A stretch of 64,000 bases of DNA from JBLNCE01 sp050260415 (GCA_050260415.1 JBLNCE010000055.1:1-64000), one strand, 5' to 3'; counted from the stretch's first letter, positions 40,811 to 49,748 are shown. Notes: generated by a model not told the origin, from the sequence alone. Translations and numbers: made by a program.

Positions 40811-41989
40811 ATGACCGGCAATCTATTGGTCGCGCACGGCGGCGGGCCGACCGCTGTCATCAACGCGTCGCTGTTTGGGGTGGTGTCGGAAGCGAAAAAG
40901 CACAAGGAGATCAACGGCATATTCGGCGCGCGTTTCGGGATCGACGGCGTCTTGAACGAGAGCTTCATCGACCTCGGCCGGGAACCGGAGTCCAAGATCG
41001 ATAGGCTTCCCTACACTCCATCCTCGGCGCTTGGTTCCACCCGACGCAAACTGACGGAGGATGATTACCCCCGCATCATCGAGATCTTCAAGCGCTACAA
41101 CATCCGCTATTTCCTCTACAACGGCGGGAACGACTCCATGGACACCTGCCTGAAGGTGGCGGAAGCCGCGGGGAATTACGAGATCCAGGTCATCGGCGTA
41201 CCCAAGACCATTGATAACGATCTGGCGGAGACGGATCATTGTCCGGGTTTCGGCAGTGCCGCGCGTTATACGGCAGTCAGCGCCATGGAACTGTTCAAGG
41301 AGGTGGCGGGGCTCCCGATCCATGTCATCGTCATGGAGACCATGGGCAGGAACGCCGGCTGGCTTACCGCCGCCGCGGCCCTTGGCCGGAAGAGCGAGAC
41401 CGACGGTCCCCATCTGGTCTACCTGCCGGAACGGGTTTTCCGCGAAGAGCAGTTCGTCGAGGATGTAAGGCGCTGGAACTCCCGGGTCAAGGGTGTATTG
41501 GTGGTGGCCAGCGAGGGGCTGGTGGACGAGAAGGGGGAGTCCATTGCCAACACCGGCATCCTGGATGGTTTCGGGCATAAGATCCCTGGGGGCGTCGGCC
41601 AGGCCTTATCCAATATACTCATCAAGCACGGCCTTAAATCACGCAGCGAAAAACCCGGGCTCCTCGGGCGCAACTCCATCGCCCTGCAATCGTCCGTCGA
41701 CCGCGACGAAGCCATCCGGGTCGGGGTGCATGCGGTCCAGTGCCTCATGGAGGGAAAGACGGGGTACATGGTGGCGATCAGGCGCGTAACCAACACGCCC
41801 TACCAATCCACGCTGGAACTCGTGCCGTTGGCGAAGGTCGCCAATGTGGAGCGCAAGATGCCCGACAAATTCATCAACAAAGAAGGCAACGGCATCGAGC
41901 CGTCCTTTGCCGACTACTGCCTGCCGCTCCTCGGCGAACCCTTGCCGGACTATGTCGCGCTGGACGGGGTTTCCGTGGCCAAGGCGTGA
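40811..41989 (+). CDS. 6-phosphofructokinase, pyrophosphate-dependent type
   Basis: The 392-residue PFK has the two residues that mark PPi use: Asp108 in GGNDS (105-109), where ATP enzymes have Gly, and Lys132 in PKTIDND (131-137), where ATP enzymes have Gly. Other hallmarks are GGGPTAVIN, GFGSAARY, METMGRNAGWLTAA and IPGGVGQ. The Asn in GGNDS replaces the usual Asp of GGDDS. Substrate may be fructose- or tagatose-6-phosphate; the next gene, a class II aldolase, makes either fitting. PPi use gives a reversible step. ATG 40811 follows AAGGAGGG. Confidence 0.9.
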   Translation: MTGNLLVAHGGGPTAVINASLFGVVSEAKKHKEINGIFGARFGIDGVLNESFIDLGREPESKIDRLPYTPSSALGSTRRKLTEDDYPRIIEIFKRYNIRYFLYNGGNDSMDTCLKVAEAAGNYEIQVIGVPKTIDNDLAETDHCPGFGSAARYTAVSAMELFKEVAGLPIHVIVMETMGRNAGWLTAAAALGRKSETDGPHLVYLPERVFREEQFVEDVRRWNSRVKGVLVVASEGLVDEKGESIANTGILDGFGHKIPGGVGQALSNILIKHGLKSRSEKPGLLGRNSIALQSSVDRDEAIRVGVHAVQCLMEGKTGYMVAIRRVTNTPYQSTLELVPLAKVANVERKMPDKFINKEGNGIEPSFADYCLPLLGEPLPDYVALDGVSVAKA

Positions 41990-42010
41990 GGTAATCGCCC
42001 GGGATAAAGT

Positions 42011-42095
42011 AACGATTACGATTGCGGAGTACGAGTACGTGTACGAGTACGATTATGATTGCGAGTGCATGTACATACAGGTACGGGTACGACAG
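42011..42095. repeat. GTACGAG-type tandem/palindromic repeat
   Basis: Short reiterated units (GAGTACGAGTACGTGTACGAG) and complementary pieces near GTACGGGTACGAC. It sits between the PFK and aldolase genes and has no coding sense. The stretch to 42234 also has GCGACGAGCGACCAGCGACGAG. Confidence 0.55.
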
Positions 42096-42234
42096 AAAAC
42101 ATGGCGAAGATTATTCTCTGGCTCCCCTCACAGGCGTTTTGCCGGGACAACAAGGGATGAAAATCGGGTTGACGTCCCCGAGCGACGAGCGACCAGCGAC
42201 GAGCTGCGTTTTTCAAAATAAGGAGTGAATATCG

Positions 42235-43089
42235 ATGCTTGTTACCAGCAAGGAGATCGTTCTGAAGGCGTACAAAGAGGGGTATGCGGTGCCGGCCATC
42301 AATACCCAGGGCGGCAACTACGACATTATCCGCTCGATCTGCCTCGCGGCCGAGGAGATGAAGTCGCCGGTGATCCTGGCGCACTATATCGCCACCGGCG
42401 CGTATTCGGGCAACGAATGGTTCGCCGAGGTGGCGAAATACTGGGCAAAGAAGGTCGCCGTGCCCGTGGCGGTTCACCTGGATCACGGCGACACCTTCAA
42501 GACCTGCGTTGAAGCGCTCCAGATGGGCTTTACCTCCATCATGCTGGATTGCTCCACCGAATCGATCGAGGATAATATCCTGCACACCAATAAAGTGATC
42601 GAGGTCTGCCACGCCGTCAACATCCCGGTCGAGGCGGAGGTGGGCGAGCTTGTCCGGCTGGACGCCACCGGCGCGGTCATGGAGAACAAGAACATTGCCA
42701 ACGTGGATGACGTGAAGCGATTCCTGGCTGGCTGCCAACCCGACATGCTGGCAATCGGCATCGGCAACGCGCATGGGTTCTACAAGGGCAGACCGGACAT
42801 CCGCCTGGATATCCTGAGACAGGTGCGGGAAATAACCTCTTTGCCGTTGGTGTTGCACGGTTGCACCGGTATGCCCGACGAGATCGTCAAGGAAGCCATC
42901 GGCCTCGGCATGGCCAAGATCAACTTCGGCACCCTGGTCCGCCATAAGTATCTCGACTACTACAAGGAAGGCATTGAGACCCTGGAACACAACGGCCACT
43001 CCTGGAAAGTCTCACAGTTCGCCGAGCTGAAATTGAGGGAGATCATCAAGGACATTATCAAGCTGTCCGGTTCGGAAAATAAGTACTAG
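42235..43089 (+). CDS. Class II aldolase (GatY/KbaY/Fba type)
   Basis: This zinc-dependent aldolase of 284 residues cleaves a ketose-1,6-bisphosphate into two trioses. Motifs: VPAINTQGGNYD, the zinc ligands in VHLDHGDTFKTC, MLDCSTESIEDN, EAEVGEL, AIGIGNAHGFYKG and LVLHGCTGMPDE. The family includes fructose- and tagatose-bisphosphate aldolases, not separable here. GGAGTG lies ahead of ATG 42235. Its position after PFK and before TIM gives a complete ketohexose-phosphate to triose route. Confidence 0.92.
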   Translation: MLVTSKEIVLKAYKEGYAVPAINTQGGNYDIIRSICLAAEEMKSPVILAHYIATGAYSGNEWFAEVAKYWAKKVAVPVAVHLDHGDTFKTCVEALQMGFTSIMLDCSTESIEDNILHTNKVIEVCHAVNIPVEAEVGELVRLDATGAVMENKNIANVDDVKRFLAGCQPDMLAIGIGNAHGFYKGRPDIRLDILRQVREITSLPLVLHGCTGMPDEIVKEAIGLGMAKINFGTLVRHKYLDYYKEGIETLEHNGHSWKVSQFAELKLREIIKDIIKLSGSENKY

Positions 43090-43211
43090 CGAAGGGCGCG
43101 GCTGATCTTGCATCATTCCTTCACTCCCAGGTCCTCCCCTGTGATCGCGTGGGCGGGATGGAGAGAGGGCAAATCATCGGCAAAGCATATTTCGCAAGGT
43201 GGAGAAGCATC

Positions 43212-44558
43212 GTGGACCAGAAACAACTTAATCTCGGCTTTGTCACCACGCTTTCCGGGCGCTGGCCCCGGGAACTGCCGGCGCGGCGCGATGAAGAATA
43301 CGCGTCCTGGCTGGCCGCGGCCTTTCCCGGCGTTAATCTCGTGCGCGCCCGCGAAATCGCCGTGGACAACGAGAGCGTGGCGCGGATCGCGGCTGGTTTC
43401 AAGGCCTGTGCCGTGGATCTGATTGTCGTCCTGATCGGCGCCTTTACCGGCGATTTCGCCGCGGTCGCCTTGGGCGAGGAACTCAAGGTCCCCATCATCC
43501 TCTGGGCGCCGCGTGAACCGCCGTTCGACGGGGGGCGTCTCATGGCGAACAGCCTGGTGGCGGCCACCATGAACGCGGCGGCCCTGAACAGGATGGATCT
43601 AAAATACCACTTCGTATATGGCGATCGCGACGAGGAAAGAGTCGGCGGGGAGGTCGCCCGTTACATCCGCGTGTACGGCGCCCTCAAGAGATTGAGGCAT
43701 ACATACCTTGGTTTGCTGGGCTACCGGCCGACCGCGTTCTACAGTTCGACTTTTGACGAGACCCTGATCCGCAAGCGGTTCGGCCTCAAAATGGAAGAAT
43801 TCGACCTGAAGATGGTCTTCGACCTGGCGGAGAAGGTCGAGCCAGACAAGCTGGCGGCGGAGATAAGGGAATTCGAGAAGACCGTCAGGCTCGTCAACCT
43901 GCCCGAGGGTCATCTGGAGAACCATTGCCGGCTATACCTTGCGCTGGAGAGATTCTTCGCGGAGCAGGGGTTTGATGCCGTCTCCCTCAAGTGCTGGCCG
44001 GAGATGGGTTTCCTAAAGTATACGCCCTGCGCGGTGTTGTCCCGGTTCGCCGAGAAAGGCTTCGTCATCGGGTGCGAAAGTGACGTGGACGCCACGATTA
44101 CGATGCTGATCCAGACGTACCTGACGGGTCAGGCTGTTTTCATGGGCGATCTAGTTACCATCGACGAGCGCGAGAACACGGCCCTGTTCTGGCATTGCGG
44201 CCAGGCCGCCGGGAGCCTCAAGGACCCGGAGCGCGAGTCGTTTGCCAGCAATCATCCCTTGGCCGGCCAGGGTGTGGTCTTCGAAACGACGCTCAAACCG
44301 GGCAGGGTCACGATTGCCCGCATGTCCAAGATCGGCGGCGGGTACAAGCTCTTCCTGACCGCCGGACAAGCCGTGCCGACCGAAAAAGTTGTCAAAGGCG
44401 TGATGGTGAACGTGGTCCTGGACGATCCGGTCCTGAGGACCGTCTACCGGATCGCGGCGGAAGGCGTGCCGCATCATTATGGCATCGTCTGGGCCGATGT
44501 ACGTGAAGACCTGAGGGTTCTCTGCGCGGCCCTGGGGATCGAAGTCTTGCAGGTATAG
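43212..44558 (+). CDS. L-fucose/L-arabinose isomerase-family protein
   Basis: The 448-residue protein has the layout of the FucI/AraA-like isomerases: an N-terminal Rossmann-like half (VDLIVVLIGAFTGDFAAVALGEELKVPIILW), a central segment with the conserved Glu in CWPEMGF, and a C-terminal beta half with FWHCGQAAGSL, ASNHPLAGQGVVFE and PHHYGIVWADVREDL. These enzymes interconvert aldoses and ketoses with a divalent metal. GTG 43212 follows GGTGGAG; an in-frame ATG at 43149 lacks similarity. The actual sugar is unknown. It could supply the ketose used by the aldolase or act on another released sugar. Confidence 0.75.
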   Translation: MDQKQLNLGFVTTLSGRWPRELPARRDEEYASWLAAAFPGVNLVRAREIAVDNESVARIAAGFKACAVDLIVVLIGAFTGDFAAVALGEELKVPIILWAPREPPFDGGRLMANSLVAATMNAAALNRMDLKYHFVYGDRDEERVGGEVARYIRVYGALKRLRHTYLGLLGYRPTAFYSSTFDETLIRKRFGLKMEEFDLKMVFDLAEKVEPDKLAAEIREFEKTVRLVNLPEGHLENHCRLYLALERFFAEQGFDAVSLKCWPEMGFLKYTPCAVLSRFAEKGFVIGCESDVDATITMLIQTYLTGQAVFMGDLVTIDERENTALFWHCGQAAGSLKDPERESFASNHPLAGQGVVFETTLKPGRVTIARMSKIGGGYKLFLTAGQAVPTEKVVKGVMVNVVLDDPVLRTVYRIAAEGVPHHYGIVWADVREDLRVLCAALGIEVLQV

Positions 44559-44618
44559 GTAGAGAAACGAAGCTTTGCCATGGATGCGGTAGCCGCGACC
44601 GGAGAGGAGGAGGTTTTC

Positions 44619-45554
44619 TTGCGGGAAATCTTCGTCAATCTTAAACGTTTCGACGTGCCCAGGCGGCTCGGCGGGATCTGTCAATCGGAGGACCCGCGTG
44701 CCTGGGTGGAGTGGATAATCTCGGAAAGCGTCCGCGGGGGCTTGGGCAGGCTGTCGGGGATGGAACTAACCTTTCTCTTGCCGGAAGGACTGATCCTCGA
44801 GGCCGCGGGAAGGCTGGCGTCTTTTCCGGCGCAGGAGACGCGGTCCATCAACCTCGGCTGCCAGGGGGTCTTTCGTGAGGACGTCGCGCCGGGGGGGAAT
44901 TTTGGCGCTTTCACCACGAACCGTCCCGCCGCCGCCGCCAAGAATCTTGGTTGTACCTGGACGATCGTCGGCCATTCCGAAGAACGCCGGGATAAGCTGG
45001 GCGTCATCGCAAAGTACGATCCGGACGTGCTCCAGAATATGGCTCAACAGCGAAAAGCCAAGTCGGCGGTGGATGCGCTCATCAACGAGGAGATTCTCCG
45101 CGCCCTGGATGCCGGGCTGAATGTGCTGGTTTGCGTGGGTGAGACCGCGGAGGAAAAGGGGGAAGGAGATTTCCCGGCCCAGAAGCCTCGCATCGAGGAG
45201 GTGCTCCGCGCCCAACTGGCGACGGGCCTGAAGGAGGTCGCGGGCAAGTTGGACGGGCGGAAGATCGTCCTCGGTTACGAGCCGATCTGGGCGATCGGCC
45301 CCGGCAGGACGCCTCCGGGGGAGGATTATATTGGCTTCGTCTCCGCTTTCATCAAGCAGACCGTCAAGGAGATCCACGGCTTCGATCCGACCGTGGTCTA
45401 TGGCGGCGGGTTGAAGGAAGAGAATGCCGGCATGATCGCCCGCATCCCGGCGATCGGCGGCGGACTGGTGGCACTGACCCGGTTCACCGGCGAGATCGCC
45501 TTTGAGCCGGAGGGGTTGATCAGGATCGTCGGGAAGTACCTTGAGGCGGGCTGA
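44619..45554 (+). CDS. Triosephosphate isomerase-family protein
   Basis: The 311-residue protein has the TIM residues: Lys in VNLKRFD, the active His in GHSEER, the Glu in YEPIWAIGPGR, and VYGGGLKEENA near the phosphate site. It is longer than the usual ~250, with an insert around QNMAQQRKAKSAVDALINEE. TTG 44619 is chosen because GGAGGAGG sits just upstream; ATG 44580 lacks a ribosome site. Context suggests action on the trioses from the class II aldolase; it could instead act on a related sugar phosphate, as LerI-type TIM homologs do. Confidence 0.82.
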   Translation: MREIFVNLKRFDVPRRLGGICQSEDPRAWVEWIISESVRGGLGRLSGMELTFLLPEGLILEAAGRLASFPAQETRSINLGCQGVFREDVAPGGNFGAFTTNRPAAAAKNLGCTWTIVGHSEERRDKLGVIAKYDPDVLQNMAQQRKAKSAVDALINEEILRALDAGLNVLVCVGETAEEKGEGDFPAQKPRIEEVLRAQLATGLKEVAGKLDGRKIVLGYEPIWAIGPGRTPPGEDYIGFVSAFIKQTVKEIHGFDPTVVYGGGLKEENAGMIARIPAIGGGLVALTRFTGEIAFEPEGLIRIVGKYLEAG

Positions 45555-45685
45555 ATCCAGAGGGCCCATCCCGGGGTGAGGGTTGAAGATTCATGAGGTT
45601 AGCGGTGGGCGTCTTTGTGCGTAGAACGACGCCACGACGAGAAGCGCAGCCCATCAACCAACCTTTTCAGAAAGGATAATAACGC

Positions 45686-47110
45686 ATGAAATCCGTAAAC
45701 ATCGAATACGGCGACGGATTGCTGCCGATCGAGGTCCCCGAGACGGCTGTGGTGCCGCGCTACAAAGAGACTTATTTTGACCCGCCCGCGGCGGCCGACC
45801 CGGCGGCCGCAATCAGGAAGGCCTTGGCCAACCCGCTGGGCATGGACCCCTTGGGAAAGTTGGCGAAAAACGGCAGCAAGGTCGTGATCGCCTTTCCCGA
45901 CCGGGTCAAGGGCGGATCGCACGCGCAGGCGCACCGGCGGTTGGCGATTCCCATAATCGTCGAGGAACTCAAACGCGCCGGGGTACGCGACCGGGATATC
46001 CTGCTGCTCTGCGCGATCGGATTGCACAAAAAGAATACGAAGGAAGAGTTCGACCAGTATCTCGGCCGGGAGATCGTGGACGTTTTCTGGCCGGACCGGA
46101 TTAAGAACCACGACGCGGAGGACCCGGAAGGCATCGTGCAACTTGGCCGGGATGAGATGGGGAACCCCGTCTGCGTGAACAAAGACATTTATGAGGCGGA
46201 TCTGGCGGTCATGATCGGCCATACGCAGGGCAACCCTTACGGCGGTTATAGCGGCGGCTATAAGATGTGCGTCACCGGCGTGACCGACTGGCGCTCGATC
46301 GGCAGCCACCATTGTCCGGCGACCATGCATCGCGAGGACTTCGTGCCGGTAAATACGGAGCGGAGCCACATGCGCAGGCAGTTTGATTCCATCGGCCGGG
46401 CGATGGAAAAAGGCATGGGTAAGAAGTTCTTCCTCGTCGATGCCGTGCTGGGCGCCGAATCGCAAATCCTGGCCGTCTACGCGGGCGCGGCGGCGGAGGT
46501 TCAGAAGGCGAGCTGGCCCCTGGCGCGGCAACGCACGGAAGTAGTCTTGGACATCAAAGAGAAGTTCGACGTCATGGTTTTTGGCCTGCCCAGGACCTTT
46601 CATTACGGTCCGGGCATGGGCACCAACCCGATCCTCATGCTCCAGGCGTGCGGAAGCCAGGTGGCGCGGAATCTCTCGGTCTTGAGGGAAGGCGGCGTCG
46701 TCATCGCCGCGTCCGTCTGCGATGGCTGGTTCAATGACGAATGGTTTCCCTCCTACCGCGAGGTCTATACAAGGCTGCAAGGCGTCGATGATCTGGCCCA
46801 GGCGGTCGCCTGGGCGGAGGAGATCGCCACCCGGCCCGAATATATCCGCAAATACCGGCACGAATTCGCCTACCATCCCTTCCACGCCCTATCCATGGTC
46901 GCCATGGGCGGCGTGGCCCTGAGGCATACCAGCGCGATCTATGTGGTGGGGGCCAAGGAACCGCAATGCGCACGGGGTATGAGAATGAGGCCGGTCGATA
47001 CCTTTGCCGAGGCGCTCGGGGAAGCGGCGAAGATCGTCGGCAGGGACCCGAGGATGCTCGTGATACCGGAGGCGTTTACGAGAACGGCTGTACATTTCAA
47101 GATGCCGTAA
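45686..47110 (+). CDS. LarA-like nickel-pincer racemase
   Basis: LarA enzymes racemise lactate and other 2-hydroxy acids using a nickel-pincer cofactor tethered to a Lys. This 474-residue homolog has the N-terminal domain (VVIAFPDRVKGG, IVEELKRAGV), the block NPYGGYSGGYKMCVTGVTD with the candidate cofactor-binding Lys, IGSHHCPATM, and a conserved C-terminal domain. LarB, LarC and LarE, needed to build the cofactor, are not in the window. Its substrate could be lactate or a sugar-derived 2-hydroxy acid. It follows the TIM-like gene and precedes a putative exporter. Confidence 0.82.
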   Translation: MKSVNIEYGDGLLPIEVPETAVVPRYKETYFDPPAAADPAAAIRKALANPLGMDPLGKLAKNGSKVVIAFPDRVKGGSHAQAHRRLAIPIIVEELKRAGVRDRDILLLCAIGLHKKNTKEEFDQYLGREIVDVFWPDRIKNHDAEDPEGIVQLGRDEMGNPVCVNKDIYEADLAVMIGHTQGNPYGGYSGGYKMCVTGVTDWRSIGSHHCPATMHREDFVPVNTERSHMRRQFDSIGRAMEKGMGKKFFLVDAVLGAESQILAVYAGAAAEVQKASWPLARQRTEVVLDIKEKFDVMVFGLPRTFHYGPGMGTNPILMLQACGSQVARNLSVLREGGVVIAASVCDGWFNDEWFPSYREVYTRLQGVDDLAQAVAWAEEIATRPEYIRKYRHEFAYHPFHALSMVAMGGVALRHTSAIYVVGAKEPQCARGMRMRPVDTFAEALGEAAKIVGRDPRMLVIPEAFTRTAVHFKMP

Positions 47111-47122
47111 TGGAGGGACGTC

Positions 47123-47284
47123 ATGTTCGCTCAGATCGATGATGCGCTCAAAGAGATCTTTACTCTGCACCGGACGCTCTACGGACTCATTACGCTCGGC
47201 ACCATGGTCGCGATCGGCGTTACGGTGGGCGCAATTACGGAACTGATCGTGCGCGTGGCTGGTCTCAGAGTGGACAAGCGTTGA
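47123..47284 (+). CDS. 53-residue membrane protein
   Basis: A short gene with a good Shine-Dalgarno (GGAGGG) and ATG 47123. The product has a charged N-terminal helix (DDALKEIFTLHRTLYG), one hydrophobic segment (LITLGTMVAIGVTVGAITELIV) and a basic end (LRVDKR). It lies 12 bases after the LarA-like gene and about 120 bases before the TauE/SafE gene. No family is recognised. It might be a small subunit of the exporter. Confidence 0.7.
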   Translation: MFAQIDDALKEIFTLHRTLYGLITLGTMVAIGVTVGAITELIVRVAGLRVDKR

Positions 47285-47402
47285 TCGCGATCCCGGAAAT
47301 CCAGGACATGCATGTAACTTGCCGCGGTATTACCGCCTTGGCGTATTAGCGCCGATACCGCAGATTCTCAAGGTACTTCCAAGAGCATCGGGAGGATTGA
47401 GT

Positions 47403-48431
47403 ATGTATTTACCTATCGCGGATGCGGTCGTAAATCCGATCGCCCTGGTCGTCATCGGTTTCTGCGTGGGTATCCTGGGTGGTTTCTTCGGCGTCGGCGG
47501 CGCCTTCATGGTTACACCCGCCCTGAACATCTTCGGCTTTCCCATGGCCTATGCCATCGGAACCGATGTCGCCCACATCTTCGGCAAGTCTATCGTCTCA
47601 ACATACAAGCACGCCCTATTGAAACATGTCGACTGGAAGCTGGGCGCCGTCGTCGGTTTGCTGGGCATGTTCGGGGTCAATCTCGGTAAGGACATGGTGC
47701 TCTACCTGGAAAAGGTGAATCTGGTCGGACCCATCGTCAGGATCGTTTATATGCTCCTGCTCTTTACGATCGGCGGTCTCATGCTCATGGAGTGCCTCAG
47801 CAAAAAAGCCGCTAGCTCGGACAGGGATGAGGCCGGCATAAGCAGGGTCGCCCGGAGAATTCGCGGCTTGAAGATCCCACCCGTGCTATCGTTTCCCCAA
47901 TCCGGCATCGAGTCCGTCTCCATCTGGGCAGTGGTCTTGCTTGGCGTCTTTACCGGCTTCGTCTCGGGTTTCCTCGGGGTGGGTGGAGGTTTCGTGCGTG
48001 TACCGATGTTTATCTATCTATTGGGGTTACCGACGGTGATCGCGGTCGGGACGGACCTGTTGGCCATCTTGATCTCCAACGCTTGGGGTGCATACATATA
48101 CGCCACGGCGGGTAAGGTGGAGCTGGTGGGAGCGGCGGTCATGCTTCTTGGCGCCGGGGTCGGCGCGCAGTTGGGGTCGCTTGCGACCGCTTTCATCAAA
48201 GGGATGCAAATCAGGCTGTATTTTGCCATCACTGTGCTGCTCGCCGGGGCATCGGTGGTCCTGAAACAGTTCGGGCTCGACCGGGTGGCCGGGTATCTTA
48301 TGTTGGGGTCGGCTCTGGCGCTCAGCGCGTGGATCCTGATCTTGCTCGTGAGAGAGGTCGCCGCGGGCAAAAGGAGGATCGAGGCGTCGGCGTTCGGAGA
48401 GGCGGCGGCGGGAAAAGATAGTGTTGAGTGA
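47403..48431 (+). CDS. TauE/SafE-family anion exporter
   Basis: TauE/SafE proteins export sulfite, sulfoacetate and related organic anions. This 342-residue protein has about eight membrane helices with the family repeat: FCVGILGGFFGVGGAFMVTPAL in the first half and GVFTGFVSGFLGVGGGFVRVPM in the second. ATG 47403 follows GGGAGG; a longer in-frame start lacks one. Its location at the end of the sugar operon suggests it removes an anionic product, perhaps sulfite or sulfonate; this is inference. It ends in a hairpin shared with rpoD. Confidence 0.85.
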   Translation: MYLPIADAVVNPIALVVIGFCVGILGGFFGVGGAFMVTPALNIFGFPMAYAIGTDVAHIFGKSIVSTYKHALLKHVDWKLGAVVGLLGMFGVNLGKDMVLYLEKVNLVGPIVRIVYMLLLFTIGGLMLMECLSKKAASSDRDEAGISRVARRIRGLKIPPVLSFPQSGIESVSIWAVVLLGVFTGFVSGFLGVGGGFVRVPMFIYLLGLPTVIAVGTDLLAILISNAWGAYIYATAGKVELVGAAVMLLGAGVGAQLGSLATAFIKGMQIRLYFAITVLLAGASVVLKQFGLDRVAGYLMLGSALALSAWILILLVREVAAGKRRIEASAFGEAAAGKDSVE

Positions 48432-48449
48432 GGATGACTCCTCACTCAA
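48424..48449. terminator. Hairpin between the convergent tauE and rpoD ends
   Basis: An 11-bp perfect stem (TTGAGTGAGGA and its complement) with a 4-base loop. It overlaps both stop codons. No long T-run, so termination is moderate. Confidence 0.65.
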
Positions 48450-49548
48450 TAAAGTCCTTCAACTGCTTGCTCCGGCTAGGGTGCCTGAGTTTTCTCAGGG
48501 CTTTGGCCTCGATCTGGCGGATCCTCTCCCTCGTCACGCCGAAGTACTGTCCGACCTCCTCCAGGGTACGGGCGCGGCCGTCCTCCATGCCGAAACGGAG
48601 GCGCAAGACCTTTTTCTCCCGCGTGGTCATCGTGTCCAGGATTTCCGCGAGCTTCTCCTGGAGCAGGCTGAAAGACGCCGCTTCCGCCGGCGCCGGCGTA
48701 TCGTTGTCTTCGACAAAATCGCCGAGACGGCTGTCTTCTTCTTCACCGATGGGCGTTTCCAGGGAGACTGGTTCCTGGGCGATCTTGACGATCTCGCGCA
48801 CGCGGTCCACGCCTATCTCCATTTCCGCCGCGATCTCTTCCACGGAGGGTTCCCTGCCGAGCACCTGGACCAGTTGGCGCGAGACGCGGTTAAACTTGTT
48901 GATTGTCTCCACCATATGGACCGGGATACGGATCGTGCGCGCTTGGTCGGCGATGGCCCTGGTGATGGCCTGGCGGATCCACCACGTCGCATAGGTGCTG
49001 AACTTATATCCCTTGCGGTAGTCGAATTTTTCCACCGCTTTGATCAAGCCCAGGTTGCCTTCCTGGATCAGATCCAAGAAGTGCATGCCGCGCCCGGCGT
49101 AGCGCCGGGCAATACTCACCACGAGGCGCAGGTTGGCCTCGGCCAAGTGCCTCTTGGCGCTCTCGTCACCTTGCTCCGCGCGTTTGGCGAGGTCGACTTC
49201 CTCCGCCGCGTCAAGCAGGGGAACACGGCCGATTTCCTTGAGATACATGCGTACCGGATCGTCAATGGCAATGCCCTCGGGCAGTGAAAGGTCGATCTCC
49301 GCCTCCGCCTCGGTTGGTGCAAGGACGGCGGGGAATGGAAAGCCGGTCTCGTCCGCCGCGGGCAGGACCTCAACGCCGCTGCTGGCCAGGGCCTTGTAGA
49401 GCGCGTCAATTTGCTCTGGCGCCAGTTCCACCCGGTCCAAGGTGTCCATGATCTCCTGGTGGGTGACTGAGCCCTTCTTCTCGCCTTTGCTCAGGAGTTC
49501 CCTAACAGCGGAGATGCTGGCGATCTCGAAGTCCTTGCCGTTCTCCAC
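48442..49548 (-). CDS. rpoD: RNA polymerase primary sigma factor (SigA/RpoD)
   Basis: The vegetative sigma factor recognises the -10 and -35 boxes of housekeeping promoters. The 368-residue protein has region 1.2 (DDPVRMYLKEIGRVPLL), region 2 (NLRLVVSIARRYAGRGMHFLDLIQEGNLGL and GYKFSTYATWWIRQAI), region 3 (RIPVHMVETINKFNRV) and region 4 (TLEEVGQYFGVTRERIRQIEAKAL). GTG 49548 gives the usual SigA length; the longer in-frame ORF would code for residues without similarity. The AGGGAGG site is slightly far from this start. A perfect promoter lies upstream. Confidence 0.96.
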   Translation of the reverse strand: MENGKDFEIASISAVRELLSKGEKKGSVTHQEIMDTLDRVELAPEQIDALYKALASSGVEVLPAADETGFPFPAVLAPTEAEAEIDLSLPEGIAIDDPVRMYLKEIGRVPLLDAAEEVDLAKRAEQGDESAKRHLAEANLRLVVSIARRYAGRGMHFLDLIQEGNLGLIKAVEKFDYRKGYKFSTYATWWIRQAITRAIADQARTIRIPVHMVETINKFNRVSRQLVQVLGREPSVEEIAAEMEIGVDRVREIVKIAQEPVSLETPIGEEEDSRLGDFVEDNDTPAPAEAASFSLLQEKLAEILDTMTTREKKVLRLRFGMEDGRARTLEEVGQYFGVTRERIRQIEAKALRKLRHPSRSKQLKDFIE

Positions 49549-49719
49549 GTCGTGTTCCGTCCTCCCTAGGTGACGCTCGCGCCGGTTTTGCAGGTGGGTG
49601 CTGAACAGGAGGCCTCCCTGCCGCCTACACGGATGTGTTCTTGACAACGGATTCATTCTGTGTTATGGTTTAATTAATTCAGTGTATACTTATGATATGA
49701 TAGGCATATTCCGCTATAT

Positions 49720-49748
49720 ATTATACCATAAAATTGAGTTTTTGTCAA
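49720..49748 (-). promoter_or_regulatory. Perfect consensus promoter of rpoD
   Basis: On the minus strand TTGACA (49748-49743), a 17-base spacer and TATAAT (49725-49720). The region is strongly AT-rich against a GC-rich background. It gives an untranslated leader of about 165 nt before GTG 49548. Confidence 0.9.

Noticed and set aside
45599..46885. 428-residue minus-strand frame over the LarA-like gene
   Set aside because: Shadow frame; the plus-strand product has clear LarA-type blocks and a ribosome site.
49641..49675. TTGACA...TATGGT on the plus strand near rpoD
   Set aside because: No plus-strand gene follows; the -10 is weak and it lies opposite the rpoD leader.
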